Positions 53,649 through 61,961 of a DNA stretch of 64,000 bases are shown here, in pieces. Positions within the stretch are counted from its first letter, which is position 1. Each line of letters begins with the position of its first letter. The stretch is taken from positions 59,588-123,587 of the forward strand of contig DATETJ010000010.1 in assembly GCA_035283685.1 (NCBI GenBank), written 5' to 3'. The notes beneath the pieces were generated by a model that was not told where the DNA came from, did not search any database, and saw nothing but the letters and a program-made list of their open reading frames with translations. The translations under genes and the position numbers were made by a program. Origin of the DNA: Candidatus Bathyarchaeia archaeon. Lineage in GTDB: Archaea > Thermoproteota > Bathyarchaeia > Bathyarchaeales > Bathyarchaeaceae.

Positions 53649-54116
53649 TTATTTCGGCATTAGCGCGACGTAAAGTACTATTCCGATCAATGCAACGGCT
53701 GCGATAAACAGAAAGAGGAATTGCTCCTGCGGCATACCCATGATGTAACTTGTGACCGTGTAGTTCAATGAAACCGTCTTGCGGTGAGCACTGGATAGCG
53801 AATTGTCGAAATGCAGTTGGTAATCTCCATTGGCATTTGCCGTGAATGAAAAACTTCTCTGCATAACATCGTCGTGGTGCATAATCGTGTTGTTGAATGG
53901 ATCAGTGACGTAGAAGTTGACCCCAGTTTCATCATTGCTCACCGCTGAGAAGCTGCCTGATACGCTGTCGGTTTCACGCAGACTCAGCGTTATTGTGTGT
54001 TCCTTGAGAGGTTGAACTGTGAAGTTCGCATTGTCTCCCAAAACAGGTGCAATCATGCCAAAAAAGGCGTAAGCGCTGAGAAAGATGAACACGAGGGCAC
54101 AAGCTGACCTTGGCAA
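53649..54116 (-). CDS. GOLD/emp24-like secreted protein with C-terminal anchor
   Basis: A 155-residue protein: signal peptide (about residues 1-27), a beta-sandwich of about 95 residues (EHTITLSLRETDSVSGSFSAVSNDETGVNFYVTDPFNNTIMHHDDVMQRSFSFTANANGDYQLHFDNSLSS), and one membrane helix at the end (about 133-152). The pattern SGSF...VNFYVTDPFNN...SFSFTANANGDYQLHFDN is that of GOLD domains in eukaryotic p24/emp24 cargo receptors. Similar proteins occur in TACK and Asgard archaea. The function in archaea is unknown. Confidence 0.72.
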   Translation of the reverse strand: MPRSACALVFIFLSAYAFFGMIAPVLGDNANFTVQPLKEHTITLSLRETDSVSGSFSAVSNDETGVNFYVTDPFNNTIMHHDDVMQRSFSFTANANGDYQLHFDNSLSSAHRKTVSLNYTVTSYIMGMPQEQFLFLFIAAVALIGIVLYVALMPK

Positions 54117-54190
54117 GATGTATCCTTCAAGAATTCCCTGCGCAGGATAAGGCTATGAGGATTATGAACTCTGAATAAGGATGTTGAAGC

Positions 54191-54571
54191 TCACTTTTTG
54201 CCAGATGCAAATCGCTCGTGAAGTGTTTCAATTTTCTTCCTAGTTATGTTGCCTTTGTGCGGTCTGAATCCTCCAGCGAAGCCTTGTGGGATGTGCAGAA
54301 GCTCGTGAATTATGACTTTCTCTTTCTCTTCTTGGCTTAGGCAGTCGTAGCGTTCAGAAATTACTTCTATCAAATAGCTGGCCGATCTGTTCAAGGCTCT
54401 TTGCCACAACTTGCTTAAGTTGTGAATGCGCGCGACTGTACGCCTGGACTTTGAATTCATGCTTCTGTAGCAGTAGATTCCGTTCAGGTTGATATGATGA
54501 AAATGAAGCTGAGTTGCTATGCGTTCCACTAGGTCCTTGACGTCTGGAGCTTCATGATATTTGATTGGCAT
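54191..54571 (-). CDS. small putative metallopeptidase (phage-type)
   Basis: A 126-residue protein with the zinc motif IIHELLHIPQGFAGGFRPHKGNITRKKIETLHERF: HExxH followed by a further His. This fits the putative phage metallopeptidase family, common in archaeal chromosomes and viruses. The N-terminal half includes SLKLWQRALNRSASYLIEVISERYD-like helices. Protein substrate unknown. It lies between the GOLD-like gene and the P-type ATPase on the same strand. Confidence 0.75.
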   Translation of the reverse strand: MPIKYHEAPDVKDLVERIATQLHFHHINLNGIYCYRSMNSKSRRTVARIHNLSKLWQRALNRSASYLIEVISERYDCLSQEEKEKVIIHELLHIPQGFAGGFRPHKGNITRKKIETLHERFASGKK

Positions 54572-54617
54572 GGGCTATACGATAGACACTGGTCAAAAAT
54601 AAATTGTTCCTAAAAAT

Positions 54618-56582
54618 TTAGGCCTTGAGTCTGGGTATGCGCAAAGTGTTGAGCAATAGCAGCATGGTTACGCCATCATCTCCAGTGGCGACAGCAAACC
54701 ACAACGGAACTAGACCCAGAAAACCCAACGCGCCTAATAGCATTTTGACGCCCAATGAAACAGCAATGTTCTGTTTAGCGATTTTGACAGACAGCTTGCT
54801 GATTCGTTGCAAGTAGGGGATCTTGCTTAACTCGTTCTTAACTAGCACTATGTCCGCCGATTCAAGCGCTACGTCGACTCCGCCGCTGCCCATGGCAATG
54901 CCCACATCTGACGCCGCCAGCGCTGGAGCGTCGTTTATGCCGTCTCCAACCATTGCAACTAATCCTTTCTGAGCCTTGAGCTGATCAACGATTTTCAGCT
55001 TGTCCTCTGGAAAGAGATTGGCATGAGTTTCGTCTACGCCTAGGCGTCTTGAAACTTCCTCAGCCAACTCTGCCTTATCGCCTGTAAGCATCACGGTACG
55101 AACGCTCGCTTCGTTCAACGCTTTCACAGCTTCAGCAGCGTCATTCCTTACTTGGTCGACTAAACAAAAGGATGGTGGCGCACACTGATTGATTGAAACG
55201 TAAACTCGAGTGTGCTTCTCATTTTCTTTCGAACCAGTTGAAGCTATTTCTACTCCTTCTTGCCTCATGAATTCAGCGTTGCCCACGGAGACGCGACAAC
55301 CTCCAACATAGCCCACGATCCCTTTTCCGGGAAGTTCCTTCACGTTTTTGACTTCAAGTCCATGGTACTGGCAGCCGTTTTCAGTTGCTCTCTTTACAAA
55401 TCCTTTGGCGAGAGGGTGATTGGAATACTGCTCTAGCGCAGCCGCATACATGAGAGCTTTTTGATCGTTTGTCTGGTTCAGACAGTTGACTTCGCGAAGG
55501 GCAGGTTGACCCAGCGTAAGCGTTCCAGTCTTGTCGAACACGACCGTTTTGACTTTGTCCATTTTTTCCACGTAGACGCCACCTTTGATAATAATGCCTT
55601 TTCGAGCAGCCGTTGTTATCGCTGTAAAGAAGGTTGCTGGAACAGACAGCACAAATGCGCTGGGACAGGAGACAACAAGCAGTATTAGTGAGCGGTACAT
55701 CCATGGTTGAGATGCCTCTCCTGCGACGTATGGCATGCCGAAAGCCACGAAAACTGCCATTGCAACTACTATTGGAACGTAGAAGCGAGCAAAGCGATCG
55801 ACCAGCCTCTCCATAGACGCTTTTCTCTTCCTTGACTCTATCACCAACTTGGCAATTCTGGAGACCAAGGTTTCATCCGATTCTTTTGCCACTTGAATGT
55901 TGAGCACTCCGTCTGCGTTAAGCGTGCCTGCGAAAACCGCGTCTCCTTCTCTTTTGCAGATAAGTGCTGACTCGCCTGTCACCAAAGACTGATCAACTGA
56001 GGACATTCCGTTTTGGATTATGCCGTCTAATGGGATTCTTTCGCCAGCTCTGACTACGATAAGGTCGCCGGTTTTCACCTGTTTCACATTGACTGTTTTC
56101 TCTGAGCCATTTTCCACTACGTGTGCGTTCTCAGGCATGTAGGTTGAGAGTTTCTCCACCGTTTGTCGGGCTCGGTCTTCGATGAAGTGTTCAAAGTGCT
56201 CGGCGAGAGAGTAGAGCAGTAGCACAGTGGCGGCTTCGAAAAGGAAGCCTAGATAAGTGGCGCCCAAAGCCGCCACAGACATTAAGAACTCAACTGAAAA
56301 GCGGCGTTCAATTAACAGCTCTCTTAAGCCGACAAAGCCGACGTAAACAGCTATTGCAGTAACAACTGCTTGATAGAGGAGCTTTGAGACAGTTACCTGC
56401 TCATTCGTTAAAGGCAGGCTATACAAGAGAGGAAGTCCGGCGGCAAACCACTCGAGAAAAGTTGAAAGGATTATCGTTACTCCTAAGGTAGCGGCTAGAT
56501 AAAGCCAAGGCCTGTGCTCTTCTTCTTCAAATTCGCCTACTTCGGCGCCAGTGTTTGTGCTCCTCATCGGCTTCAACGACAT
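54618..56582 (-). CDS. heavy-metal P1B-type ATPase
   Basis: A 654-residue membrane pump. The transmembrane metal site is SCPSAF (305-310, CPS instead of CPC), which is used in some Zn/Cd/Co pumps. The phosphorylated Asp350 is in DKTGTLT; TGES in VTGESAL, the HP pair in NHPLAKGF, and GDGINDAPALAASDVGIAMGSG are all present. No N-terminal HMA or Cys-rich metal domain exists. Eight helices are expected. The gene is divergent from a NikR-family regulator, which suggests metal-dependent control. Ion specificity is uncertain: Zn, Cd, Co or Ni. Confidence 0.93.
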   Translation of the reverse strand: MSLKPMRSTNTGAEVGEFEEEEHRPWLYLAATLGVTIILSTFLEWFAAGLPLLYSLPLTNEQVTVSKLLYQAVVTAIAVYVGFVGLRELLIERRFSVEFLMSVAALGATYLGFLFEAATVLLLYSLAEHFEHFIEDRARQTVEKLSTYMPENAHVVENGSEKTVNVKQVKTGDLIVVRAGERIPLDGIIQNGMSSVDQSLVTGESALICKREGDAVFAGTLNADGVLNIQVAKESDETLVSRIAKLVIESRKRKASMERLVDRFARFYVPIVVAMAVFVAFGMPYVAGEASQPWMYRSLILLVVSCPSAFVLSVPATFFTAITTAARKGIIIKGGVYVEKMDKVKTVVFDKTGTLTLGQPALREVNCLNQTNDQKALMYAAALEQYSNHPLAKGFVKRATENGCQYHGLEVKNVKELPGKGIVGYVGGCRVSVGNAEFMRQEGVEIASTGSKENEKHTRVYVSINQCAPPSFCLVDQVRNDAAEAVKALNEASVRTVMLTGDKAELAEEVSRRLGVDETHANLFPEDKLKIVDQLKAQKGLVAMVGDGINDAPALAASDVGIAMGSGGVDVALESADIVLVKNELSKIPYLQRISKLSVKIAKQNIAVSLGVKMLLGALGFLGLVPLWFAVATGDDGVTMLLLLNTLRIPRLKA

Positions 56583-56613
56583 ACAAGACGTTGTTTCGGA
56601 ATAGATATTAATC

Positions 56614-56650
56614 TAATGCTTGAAATAACGCAACGAATATTAGTGCATTA
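56614..56650. promoter_or_regulatory. candidate NikR operator between ATPase and nikR
   Basis: TAATGC at 56614-56619 is mirrored by GCATTA at 56645-56650, an inverted repeat around 56632, in the 105-base gap between divergent genes. An A+T-rich string (ATTAATATCT, minus strand) near 56603-56612 could be the ATPase TATA box. NikR-type proteins bind spaced inverted repeats of about this size. This is a candidate by position and symmetry only. Confidence 0.35.
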
Positions 56651-56687
56651 CTACAATTATAGGGTTAAGTTAATACGGTGGTATGTG

Positions 56688-57107
56688 ATGACCGTTATAA
56701 GCATAACCTTGCCCAGCGATCTTCTGAACAAGTTTAACCAGTTTATCAAATCGCGAGGCTACTACAGCCGGTCTGAGGCTTTCCGCGACGCCGTCAGAAG
56801 CCTAATAGCCGAAGCAGAACTTGCCAAGCTTGAAACAGGAACAGTGGCAGCGACTATGATGATCACCTGCGAATACGCGAGAAGAGACGTGGACCTGCGT
56901 ATGAGCGAGGTCAGGCATGAATTCGACGACATAGTGGTTGAGAACTTTCACAGACACATAAACCAGCAATACTGCTTGGAAGTTTTCATAGCTGAAGGCC
57001 ACTATCAGCGAGTACTGGAACTGATTGGCAGGATTCGTGGTGTGAGAGGGATACAAGAAGTGAAGGCTACTTTCATGCCTTTGAAGGCAAAAGCGAAGGA
57101 AGAGTAG
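56688..57107 (+). CDS. nikR: NikR-family nickel-responsive regulator
   Basis: A 139-residue ribbon-helix-helix protein, from ATG 56688; the frame opens earlier at 56514, but that part overlaps the ATPase gene. The RHH domain is MTVISITLPSDLLNKFNQFIKSRGYYSRSEAFRDAVRSLI (residues 1-40), followed by an ACT-like metal domain. Metal ligands appear in MSEVRHEFDD and ENFHRHINQQYCLEVFIAEG (His, HxH, Cys), matching the NikR site. It probably represses or activates the adjacent metal ATPase and its own gene. Confidence 0.88.
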   Translation: MTVISITLPSDLLNKFNQFIKSRGYYSRSEAFRDAVRSLIAEAELAKLETGTVAATMMITCEYARRDVDLRMSEVRHEFDDIVVENFHRHINQQYCLEVFIAEGHYQRVLELIGRIRGVRGIQEVKATFMPLKAKAKEE

Positions 57108-57109
57108 TC

Positions 57110-58141
57110 TCATCTGAAGAATGTTTTAGCCACTTCGTAGAGTTCTTGAGGCACGCATTTTCGTTCCTTCAAAGCGTCTTTCAACGGTGCGGAGACCACG
57201 TCGCAAGCCTGGAAACTAGCCATTTCTCCCCACCTTCTGTCTAGAACCAACTCCATTGCCTTTGTTCCCAACCTCATTGCCAATATCCTGTCGAAAGCAG
57301 TCGGTGGACCGCCACGTTGCAGGTGGCCCAGAATAACTGACCTTGCCTCCAGCCCAGTGTTTTCTTGTATAAGACCCTCGAGAACGCGGCTGATCCCGCC
57401 CAACCGCGGATGTCCAAACTCATCTTTATCTTCACTTGCCATGACGATTTGTTCTTTTTCTTTGAAGACTTTGGCGCCCTCAGCCACAACGATGATACTG
57501 TAGGCTTTTCCATTTTTTTCGCGTTTTTTCAACACATCGTAAATTTGACTTAGCCCCAACGGGAACTCGGGAATTAAGGTTAAGTTTGCGCCACCTGCCA
57601 GCCCAGCGTAAAGTGCTATCCAGCCTGTGTTTCTGCCCATAACTTCGACGATTACTATTCTGTGATGCGCTTCTGCCGTCGTGCGTAATCTGTCAATTGC
57701 ATCCGTGGCTATAGCGACTGCTGTGTCGAAGCCTATGCTGTAGTCTGTTCCTGAAAGGTCGTTGTCGATTGTCTTAGGGATGGCCACAATTGGCGTGCGC
57801 ATTTCGTAGAGCTTTTGGGCTACGCTTAAGGTGTCTTCGCCGCCCATGACCAGTAACGCGTGCAGTCTCAGTTTCTTGATGTTGTTAATGACCTTTTTAG
57901 GTCCGTTTTCGATTTTGAACGGATTTGTTCTTGACGTGTAGAGAATTACGCCTCCTCGTGAGTGGATTTCTTCCACGTTATCCGGAGTTAACGATTGGGT
58001 GTCCAGATTTAGGAGACCTGCCCACCCGTTTTTGATGCCTATGGTTTCAAAGCCTAACGCGTTTGCTTTGGTCACCGCTGCTTTGATTGCCGCGTTCAGG
58101 CCGGGTGCGTCTCCGCCGCCAACTAGGATGCCGATTTTCAC
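57110..58141 (-). CDS. pfk: 6-phosphofructokinase, probably diphosphate-dependent
   Basis: A 343-residue phosphofructokinase-family enzyme. The phosphate-donor loop reads MGGEDTL (residues 99-105) with Asp at the position that is Gly in ATP enzymes, and the later motif is PKTIDND with Lys123 where ATP enzymes have Gly. Both point to pyrophosphate as donor. The catalytic Asp in IDND, MGRNTGW and the PE/EG sugar-binding blocks are present. It phosphorylates fructose-6-phosphate in glycolysis, or reverses the step in gluconeogenesis. The 3' end nearly touches nikR (2-base gap). Confidence 0.88.
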   Translation of the reverse strand: MKIGILVGGGDAPGLNAAIKAAVTKANALGFETIGIKNGWAGLLNLDTQSLTPDNVEEIHSRGGVILYTSRTNPFKIENGPKKVINNIKKLRLHALLVMGGEDTLSVAQKLYEMRTPIVAIPKTIDNDLSGTDYSIGFDTAVAIATDAIDRLRTTAEAHHRIVIVEVMGRNTGWIALYAGLAGGANLTLIPEFPLGLSQIYDVLKKREKNGKAYSIIVVAEGAKVFKEKEQIVMASEDKDEFGHPRLGGISRVLEGLIQENTGLEARSVILGHLQRGGPPTAFDRILAMRLGTKAMELVLDRRWGEMASFQACDVVSAPLKDALKERKCVPQELYEVAKTFFR

Positions 58142-58302
58142 GAGGTTTCAGCCTCTGAATGCTGTCTGGGATTTGTTGACTGAAAAGCTTTTTCTTTCGA
58201 GGTTGGACGAGGAAGAGCAAAGTGAGCTTACTGCGAATCTTGATTTTGTGTTCTGTGAGCTTATAGACTCGGGGGGGCACAAGATAGTTTAGGGTGCAGT
58301 AA

Positions 58303-58764
58303 GTGATGATGCTGAAAATTGAGGACATCATGGTTGAAACCGTAATCACAGTCGAAGCCACTGCAACAGTTATGAAAGCTGTTAAACTCATGAACGAGAA
58401 TGAAATCGGGTGCCTTGTGGTGACAAAAAAAGGAAGAGCCGTGGGCATAATTACTGAACGCGATTTGCTTAAGCGGGTCATAGGTAAATCTAAGAACCCA
58501 ACTAGGACCAAGGTGCAGGATATTATGACGAAGCCGCTTATCGCTGGCTATTCTGACATGGATTTGGAAGATGCCACGCGATTGATGTTTGAAAAGAAGA
58601 TCAAGAAACTGCCGGTGGTTGATCACGGTCGACTAAGGGGTTTGATTACCCTTACAGATGTTGCCCGATTTCAGCCTCAGATGATAAAGATATTGAAAAA
58701 GCTGTCAGATCACGTGTCTGCGCCGCAACGTATGAAGAAAGTCATGAACTACTACGTGTGCTAG
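58303..58764 (+). CDS. CBS-pair protein
   Basis: A 153-residue protein starting GTG-ATG-ATG. Two CBS domains: VETVITVEATATVMKAVKLMNENEIGCLVVTKKGRAVGIITERDLLKRV (about residues 9-60) and IMTKPLIAGYSDMDLEDATRLMFEKKIKKLPVVDHGRLRGLITLTDVARF (about 72-125). The pair should bind adenine nucleotides. The C-terminal tail (about 128-153) has no match. Stand-alone CBS-pair proteins are common in archaea and of unknown target. Confidence 0.88.
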   Translation: MMMLKIEDIMVETVITVEATATVMKAVKLMNENEIGCLVVTKKGRAVGIITERDLLKRVIGKSKNPTRTKVQDIMTKPLIAGYSDMDLEDATRLMFEKKIKKLPVVDHGRLRGLITLTDVARFQPQMIKILKKLSDHVSAPQRMKKVMNYYVC

Positions 58765-58815
58765 AACCGCCGGCAAGGCAAAAGAGAAAAATGGAGAGTT
58801 CGCAGCCGCTAACGG

Positions 58816-59121
58816 TTATTTTTTCTTGGCTGCGGTTTTCTTCATGCTGGCTATGAACTCGTTGATGGGTATCGCTGCCATGCTCATTATTTGAACTGTG
58901 CCTCTTGAGCCTAGTTCCATCGAGACTTTGGCGATTGTCTTGTTGTCTGGCGCTTCAACTACGTTGACGAAGTCGTAGGGTCCGAGTACTACGTATTGTG
59001 AGAGGACTTTGGCGCCTAGGGCTTCGATTTCTTTGTTGACTTCTTGTATTCTTTCTGGGCGTTCTTTTACTGTTCTTCTTCCTTCATCGGTGAGTGTAGA
59101 GAGTAGAATGTATGTTGGCAT
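58816..59121 (-). CDS. GYD-domain protein
   Basis: A 101-residue protein matching the GYD family: MPTYILLSTLTDEGRRTVKERPERIQEVNKEIEALGAKVLSQYVVLGPYDFVNVVEAPDNKTIAKVSMELGSRGTVQIMSMAAIP. The eponymous segment here is VVLGPYD. The domain has a dimeric alpha-beta ferredoxin-like fold, and many members have no known function. The C-terminal tail is Lys/Ala-rich (KKTAAKKK). A dispersed repeat lies 75-255 bases upstream of its start. Confidence 0.88.
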   Translation of the reverse strand: MPTYILLSTLTDEGRRTVKERPERIQEVNKEIEALGAKVLSQYVVLGPYDFVNVVEAPDNKTIAKVSMELGSRGTVQIMSMAAIPINEFIASMKKTAAKKK

Positions 59122-59194
59122 GGTTTGTGTTCCTCGGAGAAGAGGGTTTAGGTTGATTTGGCTTTTCTGTTTTTCGCAGTTATGAGCGTGGACG

Positions 59195-59375
59195 AGGGTT
59201 AGTATGAGCGCAGAAAAATTTTTTGCGTTGAAAGTTGTAGTTTTCAGCGTGTTTTTGGCGTTCTGTCCATGGTTCTGTATGTTGTTTCTGGCTCTGTTGG
59301 CTGGTGTTTTGTGGTGCGTTTCAACATGGTTTGTGGTGCGATTCGATGTTGCTTGTGGTGCGCATCATCTATGCT
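59195..59375 (+). repeat. degenerate dispersed repeat, copy C
   Basis: Upstream of the GYD gene, 59195-59345 matches the reverse complement of 7960-7775. The best block covers the A6T6 string and the flanking CTCATA(G/C)TAACCC, at 7931-7965 (plus) and 59236-59202 (minus), with about 30 of 34 bases alike. Within the copy the string TTGTGGTGCG occurs three times at exact 22-base intervals (59309, 59331, 59353). No protein-coding frame is preserved. Confidence 0.6.
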
Positions 59376-59472
59376 GACGTGAAATGGTGTGGAAGGAGAG
59401 GGAGAGGGTCGAGGAAAAATCCAAATAGAGGACAACTGCCAAATAGGCTGAAATTGTAGGATGCTCCTTCGA

Positions 59473-59546
59473 GGGCTGGTAGTTCAGTTTGGTATGAACG
59501 CCTGACTTGCACTCAGGAGATCAGGGGTTCAAATCCCACTGTGCAC
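59473..59546 (+). pseudogene. broken tRNA-Ala (TGC) copy
   Basis: The first 49 bases are identical to the intact tRNA-Ala at 60430 (acceptor GGGCTGG, D arm, anticodon stem-loop with TGC). The 3' end differs: the T stem has mismatches (AGGGG against CCCAC) and the last seven bases cannot pair with GGGCTGG. The acceptor and T arms are therefore non-functional. Consistent with a partial duplication that has since decayed. Confidence 0.8.
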
Positions 59547-59617
59547 TTTCTCAGTTGCCGTTCATTGAAAAATGTATAAATACAGGTCTTACGTTTGTAT
59601 AACTTTGGGTAGGAATT

Positions 59618-59863
59618 ATGTTAGAAGAAGAAATGAAAGTCGGTCCTAAAGGTCAAGTAGTTATTCCACGGGCAGTCAGGAAGACGCTTAAAATACATCC
59701 AGGTTCGAGGGTTGTTTTCAAGCTGGAAGGAGAAAAACTGGTCTTAGAGAAACTCGTGTTTGATGCGGTAGGCGCCTTCGAAGAAATCGCTAAAAAAGGC
59801 TCCTCCGTTAAGAGAATCAGCGCACATGCCTACGAAGAAGAACTGAGCTCGAGGAACATGTAA
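59618..59863 (+). CDS. AbrB-type antitoxin
   Basis: An 81-residue AbrB/MazE-like protein: MLEEEMKVGPKGQVVIPRAVRKTLKIHPGSRVVFKLEGEKLVLEKL (residues 1-45) is the swapped-hairpin DNA-binding fold. The C-terminal tail (46-81) would wrap the toxin. A TATA-like string TATAAATAC lies about 45 bases upstream (59574-59582). It is directly followed, with no gap, by the PIN toxin gene, so the pair should autoregulate. Confidence 0.88.
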   Translation: MLEEEMKVGPKGQVVIPRAVRKTLKIHPGSRVVFKLEGEKLVLEKLVFDAVGAFEEIAKKGSSVKRISAHAYEEELSSRNM

Positions 59864-60262
59864 GTGCTCTACCTCGACTCTAATGTCTTCTTGTACGCCA
59901 CCTTAAACACAGAGGAAATCGGCAACCGAGCGAGAAACCTTCTCATGCAGGTACAGCAAGGAAAAAAGCAAGCGTGTTCGTCGGCGCTTACTTTTGATGA
60001 AATTGTTTGGGTTGTGAAGAAGTATCGAACGCAGCAAGACGCTATAATAGCAGGTGAAGCCTTCTTGAATTTCCCAAACGTAAAACTAATTTCAGTGACC
60101 GAAGATTTACTGTCGTTTGCGTTGGGCCTTATCAAAAAACACAGTCTTGACCCAAGAGATTCTATCCATGCAGCCTCTGCAATCTTCAACAAAACAGAAG
60201 CGTTGGTCTCAACCGATGAACATTTCGACAAAATAAAAGGACTCAACAGAAAACCTCTGTGA
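59864..60262 (+). CDS. vapC: VapC-family PIN ribonuclease toxin
   Basis: A 132-residue PIN protein starting GTG. Metal-binding acids are visible: LDSNVFLY (Asp5), DEIVW (Glu), DPRDSIHAA (second Asp cluster) and STDEHFD (last). The layout is that of archaeal VapC toxins that cut tRNA or rRNA. It starts immediately after the antitoxin stop codon. The toxin-antitoxin pair lies between the broken and the intact tRNA-Ala copies. Confidence 0.9.
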   Translation: MLYLDSNVFLYATLNTEEIGNRARNLLMQVQQGKKQACSSALTFDEIVWVVKKYRTQQDAIIAGEAFLNFPNVKLISVTEDLLSFALGLIKKHSLDPRDSIHAASAIFNKTEALVSTDEHFDKIKGLNRKPL

Positions 60263-60429
60263 CCTCGAGAAGAACACGCATTCCAAATGCAGAAATGTTA
60301 TTCTAATGATGTCAATCGTTAAGAATGCACCTTAATTTCTAGTTTTCATTTATTTTTTGCCTCAGAAAGAAAACACGACAGATCAGGTAAACAAAACCCT
60401 AAATTTAGACTCTGCTATTCCAAATATGA

Positions 60430-60504
60430 GGGCTGGTAGTTCAGTTTGGTATGAACGCCTGACTTGCACTCAGGAGGTCGGGGGTTCAAATCCCCCCCAG
60501 TCCA
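60430..60504 (+). tRNA. tRNA-Ala (TGC)
   Basis: Complete cloverleaf: acceptor GGGCTGG/CCAGTCC with the G3:U70 pair that specifies alanine, D arm, anticodon stem CCTGA/TCAGG with loop CTTGCAC (anticodon TGC), and T arm GGGGG-TTCAAAT-CCCCC. The discriminator is A73. No intron and no encoded CCA. Its 5' 49 bases are repeated at 59473. Confidence 0.96.
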
Positions 60505-60769
60505 CTTCAAGCGCGCGCTAATCATATGGTTCGGCGTAGTCACAGGCGTAACAGTAGGACTAAGCTACAACAAGGAGCCAAAGTGAGGGCATTCTGAAAA
60601 TGTGTTTGTAGGGGAGCACTTGATATCAAGAGCGCGCGCTACTTCTCACCTCAGAAAACAACATCAACAAGAGGCAAATTTCTTTAACGGCGAAACGCGT
60701 ATTAATCTACAAAGGCGTTTTCAAGCCAAAATTCACTACATTCTTGAAGCGAAAAATTCAGGCAAGGTA

Positions 60770-61948
60770 ATGTCAGAATTGTCCACAAAGCCTCGAGTTC
60801 CAGAATCGAACGAAGAATACATTGCCTTTCTGGGCACGTACACTCCCAGAGAATGCGGAATAGCCACCTTCACGAAAGACCTAGTCGACTCCATAGACCT
60901 CCTCGGTGAATTCGCCCCAGCCCGACTCATAAGCGTAAACGAAATAGAGACAATCTACGACTACGACAGCCGAGTCAAACAACAGATAAGGCAGGATTTC
61001 GAAGAGGATTACATTCAAGCCGCCAAGTATATCAACTCATCCAAAATCAACGTAGTAAACGTACAACACGAATTCGGAATATACGGAGGAGAATGGGGAA
61101 AGTACATCCTCTCCTTCCTCCAAAACGTACACAAACCAGTCATAACCACACTCCACACAGTCCAACCAGACTTCGAATCGACAGCACGAAACGTGCTGAA
61201 AGAAACCCTCTCTCACAGCAAAGCAATCGTGGTCATGGCAAGAACCGCCAAGAACATTCTCAAGGAATACAACGTCCCAAGCAAGAGAATCAACGTCGTC
61301 CAACACGGCTGCCCAGACATGCCCTTCCTAAACAGTGACAACGTGAAGCCCTCGCTGGGTTTGAAAGGAAGAACCATCTTGTCCACCTTCGGCCTAATAA
61401 ACAGAGGCAAAGGCATCGAGTACGCCATCCAAGCACTCCCACCTCTAGTTGAAAAGCACCCAAACATACTCTACCTTATAATCGGCGAAACACACCCCGA
61501 AGTAAGAAAAATCGAAGGCGAAAACTACCGCATGAACCTCATCAGACTAGTCGACCAACTGGGATTAAAGAACCACGTAAGATTTCACAACCGCTTCCTA
61601 ACAAAAAGGGAACTAATAAGGTACCTCCACGCCACAGATATCTGCATCACACCCTACATAGGCTCAGACCAAATCAGCAGCGGCACCTTAGTCTACGCTT
61701 TAGGAGCCGGCAGAGTAGTAGTATCAACTCCCTACCTCCACGCTAAAGAGGTGCTGTCTCACGGACGAGGCATGTTCTGCGAGTTCAAAAACCCAGACTC
61801 AATCGCCGATGGAGTGAAGAAACTTCTAGAAAACGACAAACTGAGAAGAGACATAGAGAAAAAAGCTTACAGGTACAGTCGAAGCTTTACATGGCCAAAG
61901 GTCGCCCAAAAATACACAGACATACTCAAACAAGCGATACACGCTTAA
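60770..61948 (+). CDS. GT4-family glycosyltransferase
   Basis: About 392 residues from ATG 60770 (MSELSTKPRV); the upstream frame to 60602 has no family similarity. GT-B fold: N-terminal domain AFLGTYTPRECGIATFTKDLVDSI and EFGIYGGEWGKYILSFL, TLHTVQPD; C-terminal domain STFGLINRGKGIEYAIQALPPLVEKHPNILYLIIGETHPEV, the DICITPYIGSDQISSGTLVYALGAGRVVVSTPYLHAKEVL block with the nucleotide-binding Glu. Likely a mannosyl- or glucosyltransferase. It is followed by a toroid protein and, after a CBS gene, a GH130 phosphorylase, a pattern seen in mannoside metabolism. Confidence 0.9.
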   Translation: MSELSTKPRVPESNEEYIAFLGTYTPRECGIATFTKDLVDSIDLLGEFAPARLISVNEIETIYDYDSRVKQQIRQDFEEDYIQAAKYINSSKINVVNVQHEFGIYGGEWGKYILSFLQNVHKPVITTLHTVQPDFESTARNVLKETLSHSKAIVVMARTAKNILKEYNVPSKRINVVQHGCPDMPFLNSDNVKPSLGLKGRTILSTFGLINRGKGIEYAIQALPPLVEKHPNILYLIIGETHPEVRKIEGENYRMNLIRLVDQLGLKNHVRFHNRFLTKRELIRYLHATDICITPYIGSDQISSGTLVYALGAGRVVVSTPYLHAKEVLSHGRGMFCEFKNPDSIADGVKKLLENDKLRRDIEKKAYRYSRSFTWPKVAQKYTDILKQAIHA

Positions 61949-61961
61949 GAGGAACGCTCAC

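Noticed and set aside
58173..58292. Possible 39-residue frame between pfk and the CBS gene
   Set aside because: Looks protein-like (acidic helix) but has only TTG starts and no ribosome-binding site; too weak to list.
59473..60504. Calling the tRNA-Ala duplication a proven integrative element
   Set aside because: No integrase, and the duplicated part is the 5' rather than the 3' end of the tRNA, unlike typical integration; kept as a question only.
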